From Bog-756 sp963830165 (GTDB lineage: Bacteria > Actinomycetota > Acidimicrobiia > Acidimicrobiales > RAAP-2): a stretch of DNA of 64,000 nt. The notes under the pieces were generated by a model. The model made no database searches, was not told the origin of the DNA, and saw only the letters and a program-made list of their open reading frames with translations. Below are positions 50,741 to 60,278 of this stretch, piece after piece; the stretch's first letter is position 1, and every line of letters starts with the position of its first letter. The stretch is taken from contig CAWHKZ010000011.1 of NCBI GenBank assembly GCA_963830165.1, forward strand, positions 806,001 through 870,000, read 5' to 3'. Both the position numbers and the translations under genes were made by a program.

Positions 50741-51430
50741 TCACGGCGTCGGCTTCTCGACCGAGAACCAGTCCCGGGCCTCGAGGTAGGGCGCGAAGGC
50801 GGTGGCGATGGCGTCGATGTCGGCGGCCGACTTCGGCCGCTGGACCTCGTAGACGCGGGGGAACTCCAGCCAACCGGTTGTCAGGTCCCACAGGCGCATG
50901 GCGGCCTCGCCCCGGGGCGGGTCCACCAGCACCGGGCCGAACAGCATCTGGTCGTCGTCGAAGATCATCGTCGGCACGCCGAACCCGCCCCGAGAGGCCA
51001 CGCGGTCGTGCTCGGCCATGACCTCGTCGCCCGTGGTCGGGTCGCCGATGGCCTCGGCCACCAGACCGGGATCGAGCCCCATCTCGGCGAGGATCTCCTC
51101 GGCCACCTCGGGTCGGTGGGGTTTGCGCCCGTCCTCGTGGAGGGCCTTCCCCGCCTCGGCGTACCAGCGGTCGAGCAGCGCCATGTCCCGGCGCCGCAAC
51201 AGGGCGCCGACCCGCATCATCGACCAGCCGTAGGACCAGTCGCGCTCCCACGGATGCTTCTTACCCTCCTCGCGGTTGATCTCCTCGAGACTGAAGAACC
51301 GCCAGCGGACGTCCAGGCCGGTCGCGTCGCGGACGTTCCGGATCCACAGCGACGTCTGGTATGCGTACGGGCACATGATGTCGAAGTGGAAGTCGACGCC
51401 GGTGGGCCGTGACGGGCCGGGCCCGCTCAC
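50741..51430 (-). CDS. DsbA-family thioredoxin-like oxidoreductase
   Basis: About 229 residues. VDFHFDIMCPYAYQ carries a CPYA motif with a single Cys, as in DsbA-like 2-hydroxychromene-2-carboxylate isomerases and glutathione/mycothiol-dependent enzymes rather than dithiol oxidases. RGGFGVPTMIFDDDQMLFGP supplies the cis-Pro loop. Start uncertain: GTG 51430 is used, but its ribosome binding site is weak. Likely mycothiol-linked in an actinobacterium (inference). Confidence 0.82.
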   Translation of the reverse strand: MSGPGPSRPTGVDFHFDIMCPYAYQTSLWIRNVRDATGLDVRWRFFSLEEINREEGKKHPWERDWSYGWSMMRVGALLRRRDMALLDRWYAEAGKALHEDGRKPHRPEVAEEILAEMGLDPGLVAEAIGDPTTGDEVMAEHDRVASRGGFGVPTMIFDDDQMLFGPVLVDPPRGEAAMRLWDLTTGWLEFPRVYEVQRPKSAADIDAIATAFAPYLEARDWFSVEKPTP

Positions 51431-51553
51431 GGGGCGATCCGGTGGGTCATGACCTGCCTCCTGTCCGCGCCGGAGGCGCTCCGGACGCTCCACCGCACCG
51501 TACACTCGCTCCGCGAGGCGACGTGGGCGGAGCGGGGCCCGCGGTGCCGGGGA

Positions 51554-52534
51554 CTAGAAGTGGCCGAGCACGGGATGGGGTACATAGGGCTCCTCGAGCC
51601 GCGCGATCTCCTCCGGGTCGAGGCTGAGGGCCTCGGCCGCCAAGGCGTCGGCGAGGTGCCCCGGCTTGGTCGCACCCACGATCGGCGCCGTCACGCCGGG
51701 CCTGTGGAGCAGCCACGCCAGGGCCACCTGGGCGGCGGGAACGCCACGTGATGCGGCCACCTCGGCGACGCGCTCGACCACGTCGAAGTCGGTGGGCTGG
51801 TCGTAGAGGTAGTTGGTGAAGTCGTCGGTTCCCGATCGGGTGGTGAGTCGCTCACCCCCGCGGGTCCGGTTGCCGGCCAGGACGCCCCGGGCCAGTGGGC
51901 TCCACGGGATGACGCCGACTCCCTGGTCGATGCATTGCGGGATCATCTCCCGTTCCTCCTCGCGGTAGATCAGGTTGTAGTGGTTCTGCATCGAGACGAA
52001 GCGGGTCCAGCCGTGGGCGTCGGCCACGTGCTGGGCCTTGGCGAACTGCCAGGCGTGCATGCTCGATGCGCCGATGTAGCGGGCCTTGCCCGCCCGGACC
52101 ACGTCATGGAGCGCTTCCATGGTCTCCTCGATCGGCGTCCGCTCGTCCCATCGGTGGATCTGGTAGAGGTCGACGTAGTCCATGTCCAGGCGGGACAGGG
52201 AGGCGTCGATCCCCGACAGGATGTGCTTGCGGGAGAGGCCGCCCCCGTTCTCCCCGGGCGAGACCGGCATCCGGACCTTGGTCGCCACCACCAGCTCGTC
52301 ACGGGTCAGGAACTTGGGGAGCAGGCGCCCGGTGGCGACCTCGGAGGCACCGCCCGAGTAGACGTCGGCCGTGTCGAAGAAGGTGACGCCGCCCTCGACG
52401 GCGGCCCGGACGATCGGCTCGGCCGCGTCCTCGTCCAGGACCCACGGACGGTCGGAGTCGTTGCCGAAGCTCATCATGCCGAGGCATACCCGGGAGACCC
52501 GGAGCCCGGTGCGACCGAGGTTGACGTATTCCAT
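51554..52534 (-). CDS. Aldo/keto reductase
   Basis: 326 residues. MEYVNLGRTGLRVSRVCLGMMSFG is the standard AKR opening; FFDTADVYSGGASE supplies Asp and Tyr, VVATKV the Lys and YQIHRWD the His. ATG 52534 is preceded by GGAGG. Resembles the plant potassium-channel-beta/yeast AAD-like group. Divergent from the exporter operon, with 272 bases of promoter-containing sequence between. Confidence 0.92.
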   Translation of the reverse strand: MEYVNLGRTGLRVSRVCLGMMSFGNDSDRPWVLDEDAAEPIVRAAVEGGVTFFDTADVYSGGASEVATGRLLPKFLTRDELVVATKVRMPVSPGENGGGLSRKHILSGIDASLSRLDMDYVDLYQIHRWDERTPIEETMEALHDVVRAGKARYIGASSMHAWQFAKAQHVADAHGWTRFVSMQNHYNLIYREEEREMIPQCIDQGVGVIPWSPLARGVLAGNRTRGGERLTTRSGTDDFTNYLYDQPTDFDVVERVAEVAASRGVPAAQVALAWLLHRPGVTAPIVGATKPGHLADALAAEALSLDPEEIARLEEPYVPHPVLGHF

Positions 52535-52806
52535 GGGGACCTCCGAAAGGCTCGACGGGCGTGCGTTGCGATCCCAATCTAGACAGCCCGCCCGCCACCC
52601 GGTTCCGGCCCGCCCGCCATCCGGATCCGGCGCGGGCACACGTGTTTCCGCTGGTGACCGCCTGCGATTCTTAGGCCCCGCCCAGCCGGTACTTATCTTG
52701 GCCTTATGTTCGCGTGATCAGCTGAGCGGCTAGAACTTCCTGGTCGGAGCGCTTGCGGCCGGGGGGCAGACGTGGCTGCGGCCACCGGATTGCAGGTGAG
52801 GTCGTG

Positions 52807-54150
52807 GTGGCGAAGACAGGACGTACCGGATCGGTCATGCGGAAGTGGTGGGTGATCGCGCTGGCCGTTCTCGTGCTGGCCGGCGCCGGCGTCGGCACGT
52901 GGTTCGCAACGCGCGGCACGGCGAGCGCCGCAGCCGGCATCGTCACCACGACGTCGGTCCAGACGGTCACGACCGGGACGGTCTCCCAGACGGTGGCCGC
53001 CACCGGCACCATCGAGCCGGCCACCACCGATGACCTCAACTTCGCCGTGTCCGGCAAGGTGACCGCCGTCGACGTGACCCAGGGCCAGGTCGTCGCGGTG
53101 GGCCAGACGCTCGCCACCGTCGACCCGACGTCGCTCAACGCCACGCTGGCCCAGGCCCAGGCCACCCTGGCCAACGACCAGGCCCAACTGGCGACCGACA
53201 CGGCCGCCGCCGTCGCCTCGACCCAGATCGCCCTCGACAACGCCAACATCGCCTCGGCCCAGAGCCAGGTCACGGCTGCCCAGACGGCGGTGGACGACGC
53301 CACCTTGACGGCCACGACGGCCGGAACGGTGGCGTCGGTCGACCTCGCCGTGGGCCAGCAGGTGACCGGGACGTCGTCCTCTTCCTCCTCGGGGGCCGAT
53401 TCGACGGGTTCGACCGGGTCGACCGGCTCGACCGGCTCGACGGGCTCGACCGGCTCGACGGGCTCGTCCGGCTTCTCGGGCTCCGCCGGCTCCGCCGCTT
53501 CGTCCTCCGCCGGGACCGGCAGCTCGAGCTCGTCGTCCTCCGGCCAGGTGGTCATCGTGTCGACCGGCTCCTACATCGTGAACACCACGGTCTCGAGCAG
53601 CGGGGTGTCCCAGATCCAGGTGGGGGACCAGGCGACCATCACCCCGTCGGGCGCCACCACCCCGGTGTACGGGACCGTCGGCACGATCGGGCTCGTGGCC
53701 ACGACCACCGACGGCGTCTCGTCCTTCCCCGTGGTGGTCGACGTGACCGGCAGCCCCACGGGCCTCTTCGGCGGGACGAGCGCCAACGTCTCCATCATCG
53801 TGAAGGAACTGCAGGACGTGGTGGTGGTGCCTACCGGTGCGATCAGCTACACCAACGGCAACACGTCCGTGACCCTCGACGAGAACGGTTCCAAGGTCGT
53901 CCAGTCCGTCACCACCGGGATCGCGTCGGGAGGTGACACCCAGATCGTCAGCGGCGTGACCGCCGGCCAGAAGGTCTACGTGACGAGCGTCTCGTTCCAC
54001 GGCCCGCTCGGCAGCACCGGGACCGGCGCCCGCGGGTTCGGGGGCTTCGGGGGAGCCGGCGGCGGCACCGGGGGCTTCGGCGGCGGCGGCGGTGGCTTCG
54101 GGGGCGGCGGCGGTGGCTTCGGCGGCGGCGGCGGGGGCTTCGCCGGATGA
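52807..54150 (+). CDS. MacA-type periplasmic adaptor with Ser/Gly-rich insert and Gly-Phe tail
   Basis: About 447 residues. A membrane-anchoring N-terminal helix (WWVIALAVLVLAGAGVG) is followed by a lipoyl/barrel-sandwich half (FAVSGKVTAVDVTQGQVVAVGQTL) and a short coiled hairpin rich in Ala/Gln. A roughly 60-residue Ser/Thr/Gly insert (GSTGSTGSTGSTGST) and beta-barrel domains follow. The last 35 residues are GGFGGGGGGF repeats. GTG 52807 sits 5 bases after AGG; ATG 52837 is the alternative. It overlaps the ATPase gene by ATGA. Confidence 0.85.
   Translation: MAKTGRTGSVMRKWWVIALAVLVLAGAGVGTWFATRGTASAAAGIVTTTSVQTVTTGTVSQTVAATGTIEPATTDDLNFAVSGKVTAVDVTQGQVVAVGQTLATVDPTSLNATLAQAQATLANDQAQLATDTAAAVASTQIALDNANIASAQSQVTAAQTAVDDATLTATTAGTVASVDLAVGQQVTGTSSSSSSGADSTGSTGSTGSTGSTGSTGSTGSSGFSGSAGSAASSSAGTGSSSSSSSGQVVIVSTGSYIVNTTVSSSGVSQIQVGDQATITPSGATTPVYGTVGTIGLVATTTDGVSSFPVVVDVTGSPTGLFGGTSANVSIIVKELQDVVVVPTGAISYTNGNTSVTLDENGSKVVQSVTTGIASGGDTQIVSGVTAGQKVYVTSVSFHGPLGSTGTGARGFGGFGGAGGGTGGFGGGGGGFGGGGGGFGGGGGGFAG
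53401..53472 (+). repeat. Eight tandem 9-bp repeats in the adaptor gene
   Basis: Eight units of TCGACCGGC and one-base variants encode Ser-Thr-Gly repeats in the adaptor insert. Such short tandem repeats can change copy number by slippage without breaking the frame. Confidence 0.9.
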
Positions 54151-54950
54151 GCAGGGACGGGAAGGACCGGCCGGCCGCGGTCGGCCCGGCACAGCCGATG
54201 GAGGACACCGGCCCGGTCTGGGTCGAGCCCACCGCCACCCATCCGGCCGTACCCAGGCCCGTCATCGAGGTCGAGGAGGTGTGGAAGACCTACAAGTCCG
54301 GCACGCTCGAGGTCGACGCGCTGCGCGGCGTCTCGTTCCACATCGACTCCGGTGAATACGTGGCCATCATGGGCCCGTCCGGCTCGGGCAAGTCGACGCT
54401 CATGCACATCCTGGGCTGCCTGGACGTCCCGACGTCGGGCACGTTCCTGCTCGCCGGCGAGGACGTCAGCGACATGTCCGAGGACGAGCTCGCCCACGTC
54501 CGCAACAAGCGGATCGGGTTCGTGTTCCAGCAGTTCAACCTCCTGGCGTCCCTGTCGGCGTGGCGGAACGTCGAGCTCCCGCTGCTCTACGCCGGCGTCG
54601 AGCGGTCCGAGCGCCGCACCCGGGCGCTCGAGGCGCTGGAGCGGGTCGGTCTGGCCGAGCGGGTCGACCACCGGCCCGGCGAGCTGTCCGGCGGCCAGCA
54701 GCAGCGCGTGGCCGTCGCCCGCGCCCTCGTGACCGATCCCGCCCTGATCCTGGCTGACGAGCCCACCGGCAACCTCGACTCGGTGTCGGCCCGTGACGTC
54801 ATGGGCCTGCTCGACGAGCTGCACCGGTCCGGCCGCACCATCGTCCTGATCACCCACGACTCCGGGGTGGCCGAGGCGGCCGGTCGGACCATCCGCATCC
54901 TCGACGGCCAGATCGTCGACCCGGCACGCACCGCGGCGGTGGCCCGATGA
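54147..54950 (+). CDS. ABC transporter ATPase, MacB/LolD type
   Basis: 267 residues. Walker A GPSGSGKST, Q-loop QQFNLLASLSAWRNVELPLLY (characteristic of MacB/LolD), signature LSGGQQQR, Walker B LILADEPTGNLDS and switch His in ITHD. An N-terminal extension of about 38 residues is Pro-rich. Energises the adjoining FtsX-type permease. ATGA overlaps on both sides show tight translational coupling. Confidence 0.95.
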   Translation: MSRDGKDRPAAVGPAQPMEDTGPVWVEPTATHPAVPRPVIEVEEVWKTYKSGTLEVDALRGVSFHIDSGEYVAIMGPSGSGKSTLMHILGCLDVPTSGTFLLAGEDVSDMSEDELAHVRNKRIGFVFQQFNLLASLSAWRNVELPLLYAGVERSERRTRALEALERVGLAERVDHRPGELSGGQQQRVAVARALVTDPALILADEPTGNLDSVSARDVMGLLDELHRSGRTIVLITHDSGVAEAAGRTIRILDGQIVDPARTAAVAR

Positions 54951-56191
54951 ACCTCGTGGAGACGTTCCGGACCGGCCTCGGGGCCGTGCTGTCGCACCGG
55001 CTCCGGTCCACCCTCACCGTGGTGGGGATCATGATCGGCATCACCGCGGTGATCCTGACGGTGGGCCTGGGCGAGGGCGCCCAGCAGCAGGTCGGTTCCG
55101 AGATCACCGCACTGGGCTCCAACCTGCTGACGGTGACGCCGGGCAGCACCACGTCGAGCACGGGGATCCGGGGAGGCTTCGGGTCCGCCTCGACCCTCAC
55201 GGTCGGCGACGCCACCGCGCTCGACTCCAAGGTCGTCGCCCCCGACATCAACGCCGTCGCCCCCGCCGACTCGGAGACCGAGAACCTGGTGGCCGGCACG
55301 ACCAACTGGACCACGACCGTGGTCGGGACCGACCCCTCGTGGCTGACCGTCCGGGGTCGGACGATGACCCAGGGACGCTTCATCGACAACAACGACCTCG
55401 CCACCCGGGCCAGCGTCGTGGTGCTCGGCTCGACCACGGCCGAGGAGCTGTTCAGTTTCCGCGACCCGGTCGGTCAGACCGTCGACGTCGACGGTGTACC
55501 CATGACCGTGATCGGCGTCCTCAACACCGTCGGCTCCTCGACGAGCTCGTCCACCACGTCCGATCCCGACGACCAGGCGGTCGTCCCCCTGACCACGGCG
55601 GCGGACCTCCTGTTCGGCGGTACGAGCAGGGACTCGGTCAGCCAGATCCTGATCCAGGCGTCGTCGTCGTCGACCCTGTCGGCCGCCTACCAGGAGGCCG
55701 ACGCCGAACTGCTCAGCCTCCACTCGATCACGACGGCGTCCGATGCCGACTTCACCATCACCAGTGAGGCGCAGGTGCTGTCCACGGCCACCTCGGTGGA
55801 CCGGACCCTGACGGTCCTGCTGGGCGGCATCGCGGGCATCTCGCTGCTCGTCGGCGGGATCGGGGTGATGAACATCATGCTGGTCTCGGTCACCGAGCGG
55901 ATCCGGGAGATCGGCCTCCGCAAGGCCCTCGGCGCCACCCCCCGGGTGATCCGTCGGCAGTTCCTCGTCGAGGCCTCGGTGCTCGGCACCGTCGGTGGCC
56001 TGCTGGGTGCCGTACTCGGCATCATCGGGGCCGAGGTGCTGCCCCACTTCATCTCCGACCCGATCACCGTGTCACCGGTCGCCGCGGTGGGCGCCATCGC
56101 CGTGGCCATCGTCATCGGCATCGTATTCGGCGTCTACCCGGCCAGCCGTGCCGCCAAGCTCCCGCCCATCGATGCCCTGCGCAACGAGTGA
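54947..56191 (+). CDS. ABC transporter permease, MacB/FtsX type
   Basis: 414 residues with four transmembrane helices in the MacB arrangement: one near residue 25 (TLTVVGIMIGITAVILTVGL), a large extracellular MacB_PCD domain (70-285), and three C-terminal helices (GGIAGISLLVGGIGVMNIML, VGGLLGAVLGIIGAEV, VGAIAVAIVIGIVFGVYP). The extracellular domain works by mechanotransmission rather than forming a pore through the bilayer. Partner of the ATPase at 54147. Confidence 0.95.
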   Translation: MNLVETFRTGLGAVLSHRLRSTLTVVGIMIGITAVILTVGLGEGAQQQVGSEITALGSNLLTVTPGSTTSSTGIRGGFGSASTLTVGDATALDSKVVAPDINAVAPADSETENLVAGTTNWTTTVVGTDPSWLTVRGRTMTQGRFIDNNDLATRASVVVLGSTTAEELFSFRDPVGQTVDVDGVPMTVIGVLNTVGSSTSSSTTSDPDDQAVVPLTTAADLLFGGTSRDSVSQILIQASSSSTLSAAYQEADAELLSLHSITTASDADFTITSEAQVLSTATSVDRTLTVLLGGIAGISLLVGGIGVMNIMLVSVTERIREIGLRKALGATPRVIRRQFLVEASVLGTVGGLLGAVLGIIGAEVLPHFISDPITVSPVAAVGAIAVAIVIGIVFGVYPASRAAKLPPIDALRNE

Positions 56192-56296
56192 GTTCCTGAC
56201 ACGATGGCCGACCGACCGCCGTTCCCCACCAACCCAGCCGAACCCCCTCTCGTCCCCCAGGCGGCCCCCGTGCCGGAGTCAGTGAAGGAAGAAACC

Positions 56297-57244
56297 ATGC
56301 ACAACGACCACCAGACCACCACCGACGCTCCGACATCGCGGCGCAGCCCGGGCCGGCGGCGGCTCAGCCAGCTCGCCGTCCTCGGGACGGTCGGGGTGGC
56401 GGGCATCGCCTTCGCCGCCTGCGGTGGCTCGTCGGCGGCGTCGTCGACCAGTTCGTCGTCGACCGGGTCCCCGGCTTCGAAGGGTGCCTCGACCACCCCG
56501 ACCAGCCTGCCCGGTGCCTCGGGGACCATCGCCGCCGTCAACGGTGCGACCTTCGAGGTCCAGAACACCGAGTCGGGACAGACCACGGTGACCTACACGC
56601 CCTCCACGACGATCCACCAGACCACCACCACCACGGCCGCCGCGGTGACCGTCGGATCGTGCATCTCGGCGTTCGGCAAGCCGACGTCGTCGTCGTCGAG
56701 CACGCCCCTCGGTGAGCCGATCACCGCCACCACCGTCTCGGTCAGCCAACCGGTGTCGGGCGCCTGCAGCCCCGGCGTCGGTGGCGGCTTCGGCGGCACC
56801 CGGCCCGGCGGGTTCAGCGGCCACGGCGGCTTCGGCGGCGAGGGGGGCACCCCACCGGGAGGCGGGTCCCGCCCGCGTCCGGCGGGCGGTTCGTTCGCCC
56901 GCGGGAGCTTCGGTGCGGCCTCCGGCGAGGTCACCGCGGTCTCGGGCTCGGTGGTGACCGTCAATGAGACCAATCCCCAGACCAAGAAGACCTCGAGCGT
57001 GACCGTGACCCTGACCGGGACCACGACCTTCACCACCACCCAGACCGCCACGGCGGCGGCGATCGTGGTCGGCCAGTGCGCCCGGGCCGAGGGTACGTCC
57101 AGCACCACCGGCGCCGTGACGGCGAACACCCTGACGATCTCCGCTCCCGTCAACGGTGCCTGCACGAGCGGCTTCGCCGGCTTCCGCGGCGGTGCCGGCG
57201 GCGGCTTCGGCGGCGGCGGCGCGGCGGGAAGCACGAGTGCCTGA
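56297..57244 (+). CDS. Lipoprotein with two DUF5666-like domains, Gly-rich
   Basis: 315 residues from ATG 56297, supported by GGAAG upstream. Lipobox GIAFAAC puts the acylated Cys at 42. Two similar beta-rich halves follow (GTIAAVNGATFEVQNTESGQ and GEVTAVSGSVVTVNETNPQT), each ending in a VxVGxC(I/A) stretch and an A-PVNGAC segment, typical of DUF5666. Gly/Phe-rich stretches separate and follow them. It overlaps the next adaptor by 8 bases and belongs to the exporter operon as an envelope-anchored accessory. Confidence 0.8.
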   Translation: MHNDHQTTTDAPTSRRSPGRRRLSQLAVLGTVGVAGIAFAACGGSSAASSTSSSSTGSPASKGASTTPTSLPGASGTIAAVNGATFEVQNTESGQTTVTYTPSTTIHQTTTTTAAAVTVGSCISAFGKPTSSSSSTPLGEPITATTVSVSQPVSGACSPGVGGGFGGTRPGGFSGHGGFGGEGGTPPGGGSRPRPAGGSFARGSFGAASGEVTAVSGSVVTVNETNPQTKKTSSVTVTLTGTTTFTTTQTATAAAIVVGQCARAEGTSSTTGAVTANTLTISAPVNGACTSGFAGFRGGAGGGFGGGGAAGSTSA

Positions 57245-59171
57245 TCCGTCGGGCGCCTCCAGCGCGCCCGTGCTCGACACTCCGGCCCCCGAGCACGCGG
57301 CCGCGCCTCCGCCCGACCTCGCGCCCGGCGTCCTGCGGAGCCCGCGGGGCGGCGTGTGGAAGGTGGTCGCCGTGCTCGTCGTGGTCGCCGCCCTGGTGGC
57401 CGCGTGGATCCTCACGCGCCCTTCCGGCCCCCCCTACCGGACGGCGTCCGTGGAGACCGGGACGGCGGTGTCCAGCCTCTCGACGGTCGGGACGGTCACC
57501 CCGGTGCAGCAGGCGAACCTCACGTTCGACGCGGCCGGCACGGTCGGCACCGTCGACGTGGCCCTCGGCCAACAGGTGACGGCCGGACAGGTCGTGGCCA
57601 CCCTCGACCCGACGTCGCTCCAGACGGCGGTGACCGACGCCCAGGCTTCGCTGGCATCGGCCCAGGCCACCCTGGCGAGTGACGAAGCCGCCCAGGCGAA
57701 CGGGACGACGACGACCTCGAGCGGGACGTCCACCGGGGCGTCGGCCGGCTCGGGCGGGACGTCGTCCTCGACCGGCGGCTCGACCGGCGGCTCGGGCGGG
57801 AGCAGCTCGACGTCGAGCGCCGAGATCGCCCAGCTGCAGGCCACCTTGGTGGCCGACCAGCACAAGCAGGACGAGGCCGCCACTGCGGCCGGCAACGCGC
57901 TGTCGGAGGCCACGACGGTGTGCACGGCGTCGACCTCGTCCACCACGGGCGCGAGCCCGGCCGGCGCCCCGGGTGGCACGGGCGGTGCGGGCGGCACCGG
58001 CGGAGGTGCGGGTGGCACCGGCGGCACAGGAGGCACCGGTGGCACGGGCGGCACCGGTGGCACGGGTGGGTCCGAGACCTGCACCCAGGCGCTGGCCGCA
58101 GCCACGACCGCCCACCAGAACCTCGTGTCAGCCATCGACCAGGTGACCAAGGACGAGGCCGCCCTGTCCGCGGCACTGGGCGCCGGCGGCGGCACCGGGT
58201 CGTCGGGACGCGGCGGCTCCGCCGGCGCGACCACGACATCCTCCACTTCGACCGGCGGATCCACGGGGAGCGGGGACGTGTCCACGGCGTCCGACCAGGC
58301 ATCCACCTCGGGCACCGGCTCCTCCGGGACGGCATCCGCGTCCGGCGCGTCGTCCTCCGACCGCTCCAAGACGGTCACGGCCCAGGTCATCGCCCTCGAC
58401 GAGGCCAACGTCGACGTGGCCCAGGCCGCCCTCGACACGGCCCAGCAGAACGTCGGCGACGCCAACCTGGTGAGCACCATCAGCGGGACCGTCGGCTCGC
58501 TCACCCTCGCGGTCGGGCAGTCGGTGTCCGCCGGGTCGCCGTCGGCGACCCCGCAGGTCGTCGTCGTCGGGTCGAGTGACGACTACCAGGTGGCGGCCAC
58601 CATTCCGGTCACCCAGATCGCGGACGTGCACGTGGGCCAGAAGGCGCTGGTGACCCCGGATTCCAGCTCGGTCCCGGTCACCGGCACGGTCACCGCCATC
58701 GGGGTGCTCGGGACGTCGTCGACGACCACGACGACCTACCCGGTGACGATCGCCATCCAGTCGACCGCGCTCGGGGCCTTCTCGGGGTCCGAGGCCTCCG
58801 TCCAGATCGTCACCGGTCAGGCGACCGGGGTCACGACCGTCCCCTCGTCGGCGGTGCACACCGAGGGGACCACCCGCTACGTGTACGTGGTCGACGACGG
58901 AACGACCAAGACGACCCGGGTGACCGTCGGGACCGTAGGGACGTTGCGGACCCAGATCCTGACCGGGGTCCACCTCGGCCAGACGGTGTCGCTCGCCACC
59001 ATGGCCGCGCCGGTGCCGTCGTCCTCCGCCACGACGACCCGCGGCGGTCTGGGCGGTCTGGGCGGGACCGGCGGGTTCACCGGGGCCGGCGTCACCGGCG
59101 CCGGCGGCTTCGGTGGGGCCGGTGGCTTCGGCGGCGGCGGCGGTGGCTTCACCCGCAGCGCCGTCGGCTGA
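57237..59171 (+). CDS. Second MacA-type adaptor with long Gly/Ser/Thr inserts and Gly-Phe tail
   Basis: 644 residues, GTG start overlapping the lipoprotein gene. Transmembrane helix (WKVVAVLVVVAALVAAWIL) after a 35-residue Pro-rich cytoplasmic part. Barrel-sandwich halves (FDAAGTVGTVDVALGQQVTAG and SGTVGSLTLAVGQSVSAGSP) flank a much expanded hairpin with Ser/Gly-rich stretches and a GGTGGTGGT tract. Membrane-proximal domains follow, and a Gly-Phe tail (GGFGGAGGFGGGGGGF). A Cys occurs on each side of the GGT tract (CTAS, CTQA), so a disulfide could bridge it (inference). Confidence 0.82.
   Translation: MPDPSGASSAPVLDTPAPEHAAAPPPDLAPGVLRSPRGGVWKVVAVLVVVAALVAAWILTRPSGPPYRTASVETGTAVSSLSTVGTVTPVQQANLTFDAAGTVGTVDVALGQQVTAGQVVATLDPTSLQTAVTDAQASLASAQATLASDEAAQANGTTTTSSGTSTGASAGSGGTSSSTGGSTGGSGGSSSTSSAEIAQLQATLVADQHKQDEAATAAGNALSEATTVCTASTSSTTGASPAGAPGGTGGAGGTGGGAGGTGGTGGTGGTGGTGGTGGSETCTQALAAATTAHQNLVSAIDQVTKDEAALSAALGAGGGTGSSGRGGSAGATTTSSTSTGGSTGSGDVSTASDQASTSGTGSSGTASASGASSSDRSKTVTAQVIALDEANVDVAQAALDTAQQNVGDANLVSTISGTVGSLTLAVGQSVSAGSPSATPQVVVVGSSDDYQVAATIPVTQIADVHVGQKALVTPDSSSVPVTGTVTAIGVLGTSSTTTTTYPVTIAIQSTALGAFSGSEASVQIVTGQATGVTTVPSSAVHTEGTTRYVYVVDDGTTKTTRVTVGTVGTLRTQILTGVHLGQTVSLATMAAPVPSSSATTTRGGLGGLGGTGGFTGAGVTGAGGFGGAGGFGGGGGGFTRSAVG
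57968..58075 (+). repeat. GGT/GGC-rich 9-bp tandem tract
   Basis: About a dozen imperfect units of GGTGGCACC/GGCGGCACC encode GGT repeats inside the hairpin of the second adaptor. Confidence 0.85.
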
Positions 59172-59246
59172 CCGCACCCGACCGTCCCGGTCCACCGGGT
59201 GACGGCGGGGCCCGGTCCGCGTGGCTGCGGAGGTAGCGTCGCCGGC

Positions 59247-59747
59247 ATGACCGACGAGCGCCTGGTGGCCGAAGCCGTCCACGACACCGGGATCCGGCGG
59301 CTGCAGCACGCCTATGCCGACGTGGTCAACCGGCGCGCCTGGCCCGAGCTCGGTCGGCTGTTCCGCCCGGATGCCGAGGTGCTCATCGACCGGCGCGAGG
59401 GCGAGCCGCTCCGCCTGGTGGGCGGCACCGAGGTCGGCGGGTTCATCGGCACGGCCATCGCCCACTTCTCCTTCTTCGAGTTCGTGGTGCTGAACGCGCA
59501 CATCGCCTTTCCGGACGGGGTGGAGGCCGGCACGGCGGTCTGCCGGCTGTTCATGTGCGAGCTCCGCCAGGACGGGGACACCGGGCGGTTCTCCACCGCC
59601 TTCGGGCTCTACCACGACCGTTACGTGCTCGACGGGGCACGCTGGCTCTTCGCCCAGCGCCGGTACCACTCGCTGGCCCGGCACGGCGGCGTCCTCGACG
59701 TCTTCCCCCTGCCCACCGACCCTGGCATCGACGTCCCCGGCGCCTGA
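59247..59747 (+). CDS. SnoaL-like (NTF2 fold) protein
   Basis: 166 residues starting MTDERLVAEAVHDTGIRRLQHAYADVVNRRAW (first 20: MTDERLVAEAVHDTGIRRLQ), with LGRLFRPDAEVLIDRREGEP and a C-terminal FGLYHDRYVLDGARWLFAQRR, the usual SnoaL_4 pattern. Members include cyclases, isomerases and ring-hydroxylating dioxygenase beta-like proteins. ATG 59247 is chosen over upstream codons that lack conservation. Confidence 0.82.
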   Translation: MTDERLVAEAVHDTGIRRLQHAYADVVNRRAWPELGRLFRPDAEVLIDRREGEPLRLVGGTEVGGFIGTAIAHFSFFEFVVLNAHIAFPDGVEAGTAVCRLFMCELRQDGDTGRFSTAFGLYHDRYVLDGARWLFAQRRYHSLARHGGVLDVFPLPTDPGIDVPGA

Positions 59748-59810
59748 CACCGATCCCGGGCCGGGGTCCGCATCAGCCACCACGACCGCGGCGCGTGGGA
59801 GCATCGGGGC

Positions 59811-60278
59811 ATGCCGCTCCTCGTGGTCCGACATGCACGCGCCGGCCGACGGAGCGCCTACGAAGGGAACGACCTCGAGCGCCCGCTGTCCCCCCGCGGC
59901 CGGGCCCAGGCGGAGGCCCTGGTGCCGCTCCTGACCGTCTACCGTCCCCGACGGGTCCTCTCCAGCCCGGCGGTGCGCTGCTTCGAGACCGTCCGGCCCG
60001 CGGCCGAGACCCTCGATCTCCCGATCGAGTCCGTGGGCGAGCTGGCCGAGGGGCACGGCTCCGAGGCCCTGCGGCTCCTGCGCCGGATGGCCGGCGAGAC
60101 GGCCGTGCTGTGCACCCATGGGGACATCGCCACCGAGCTCCTCGACGCCCTGACGCCCGATCTGCCGGCCCGGGACCGCTACCAGCTGCGCCTGCTCAAG
60201 GGCGAGGTGTGGGTCGTCCAGTCGACGGGCGACGCCCTCGAGATCGTCGACCACCTGCGCCAGGGGCCCCGGCGGTGA
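59811..60278 (+). CDS. SixA-like phosphohistidine phosphatase
   Basis: 155 residues of the histidine-phosphatase superfamily. The catalytic RHARAG is at residues 7-12, ERPLSPRGRAQAEAL and SSPAVRCFET follow, and the second catalytic His is in CTHGDIATEL. Like SixA, it lacks the capping domain of phosphoglycerate mutases. Likely removes phosphate from protein histidines or small molecules. Confidence 0.85.
   Translation: MPLLVVRHARAGRRSAYEGNDLERPLSPRGRAQAEALVPLLTVYRPRRVLSSPAVRCFETVRPAAETLDLPIESVGELAEGHGSEALRLLRRMAGETAVLCTHGDIATELLDALTPDLPARDRYQLRLLKGEVWVVQSTGDALEIVDHLRQGPRR

Noticed and set aside
53401..53472. Short tandem repeats as a possible CRISPR array
   Set aside because: Units are 9 bases without spacers and encode a Ser-Thr-Gly tract in frame.
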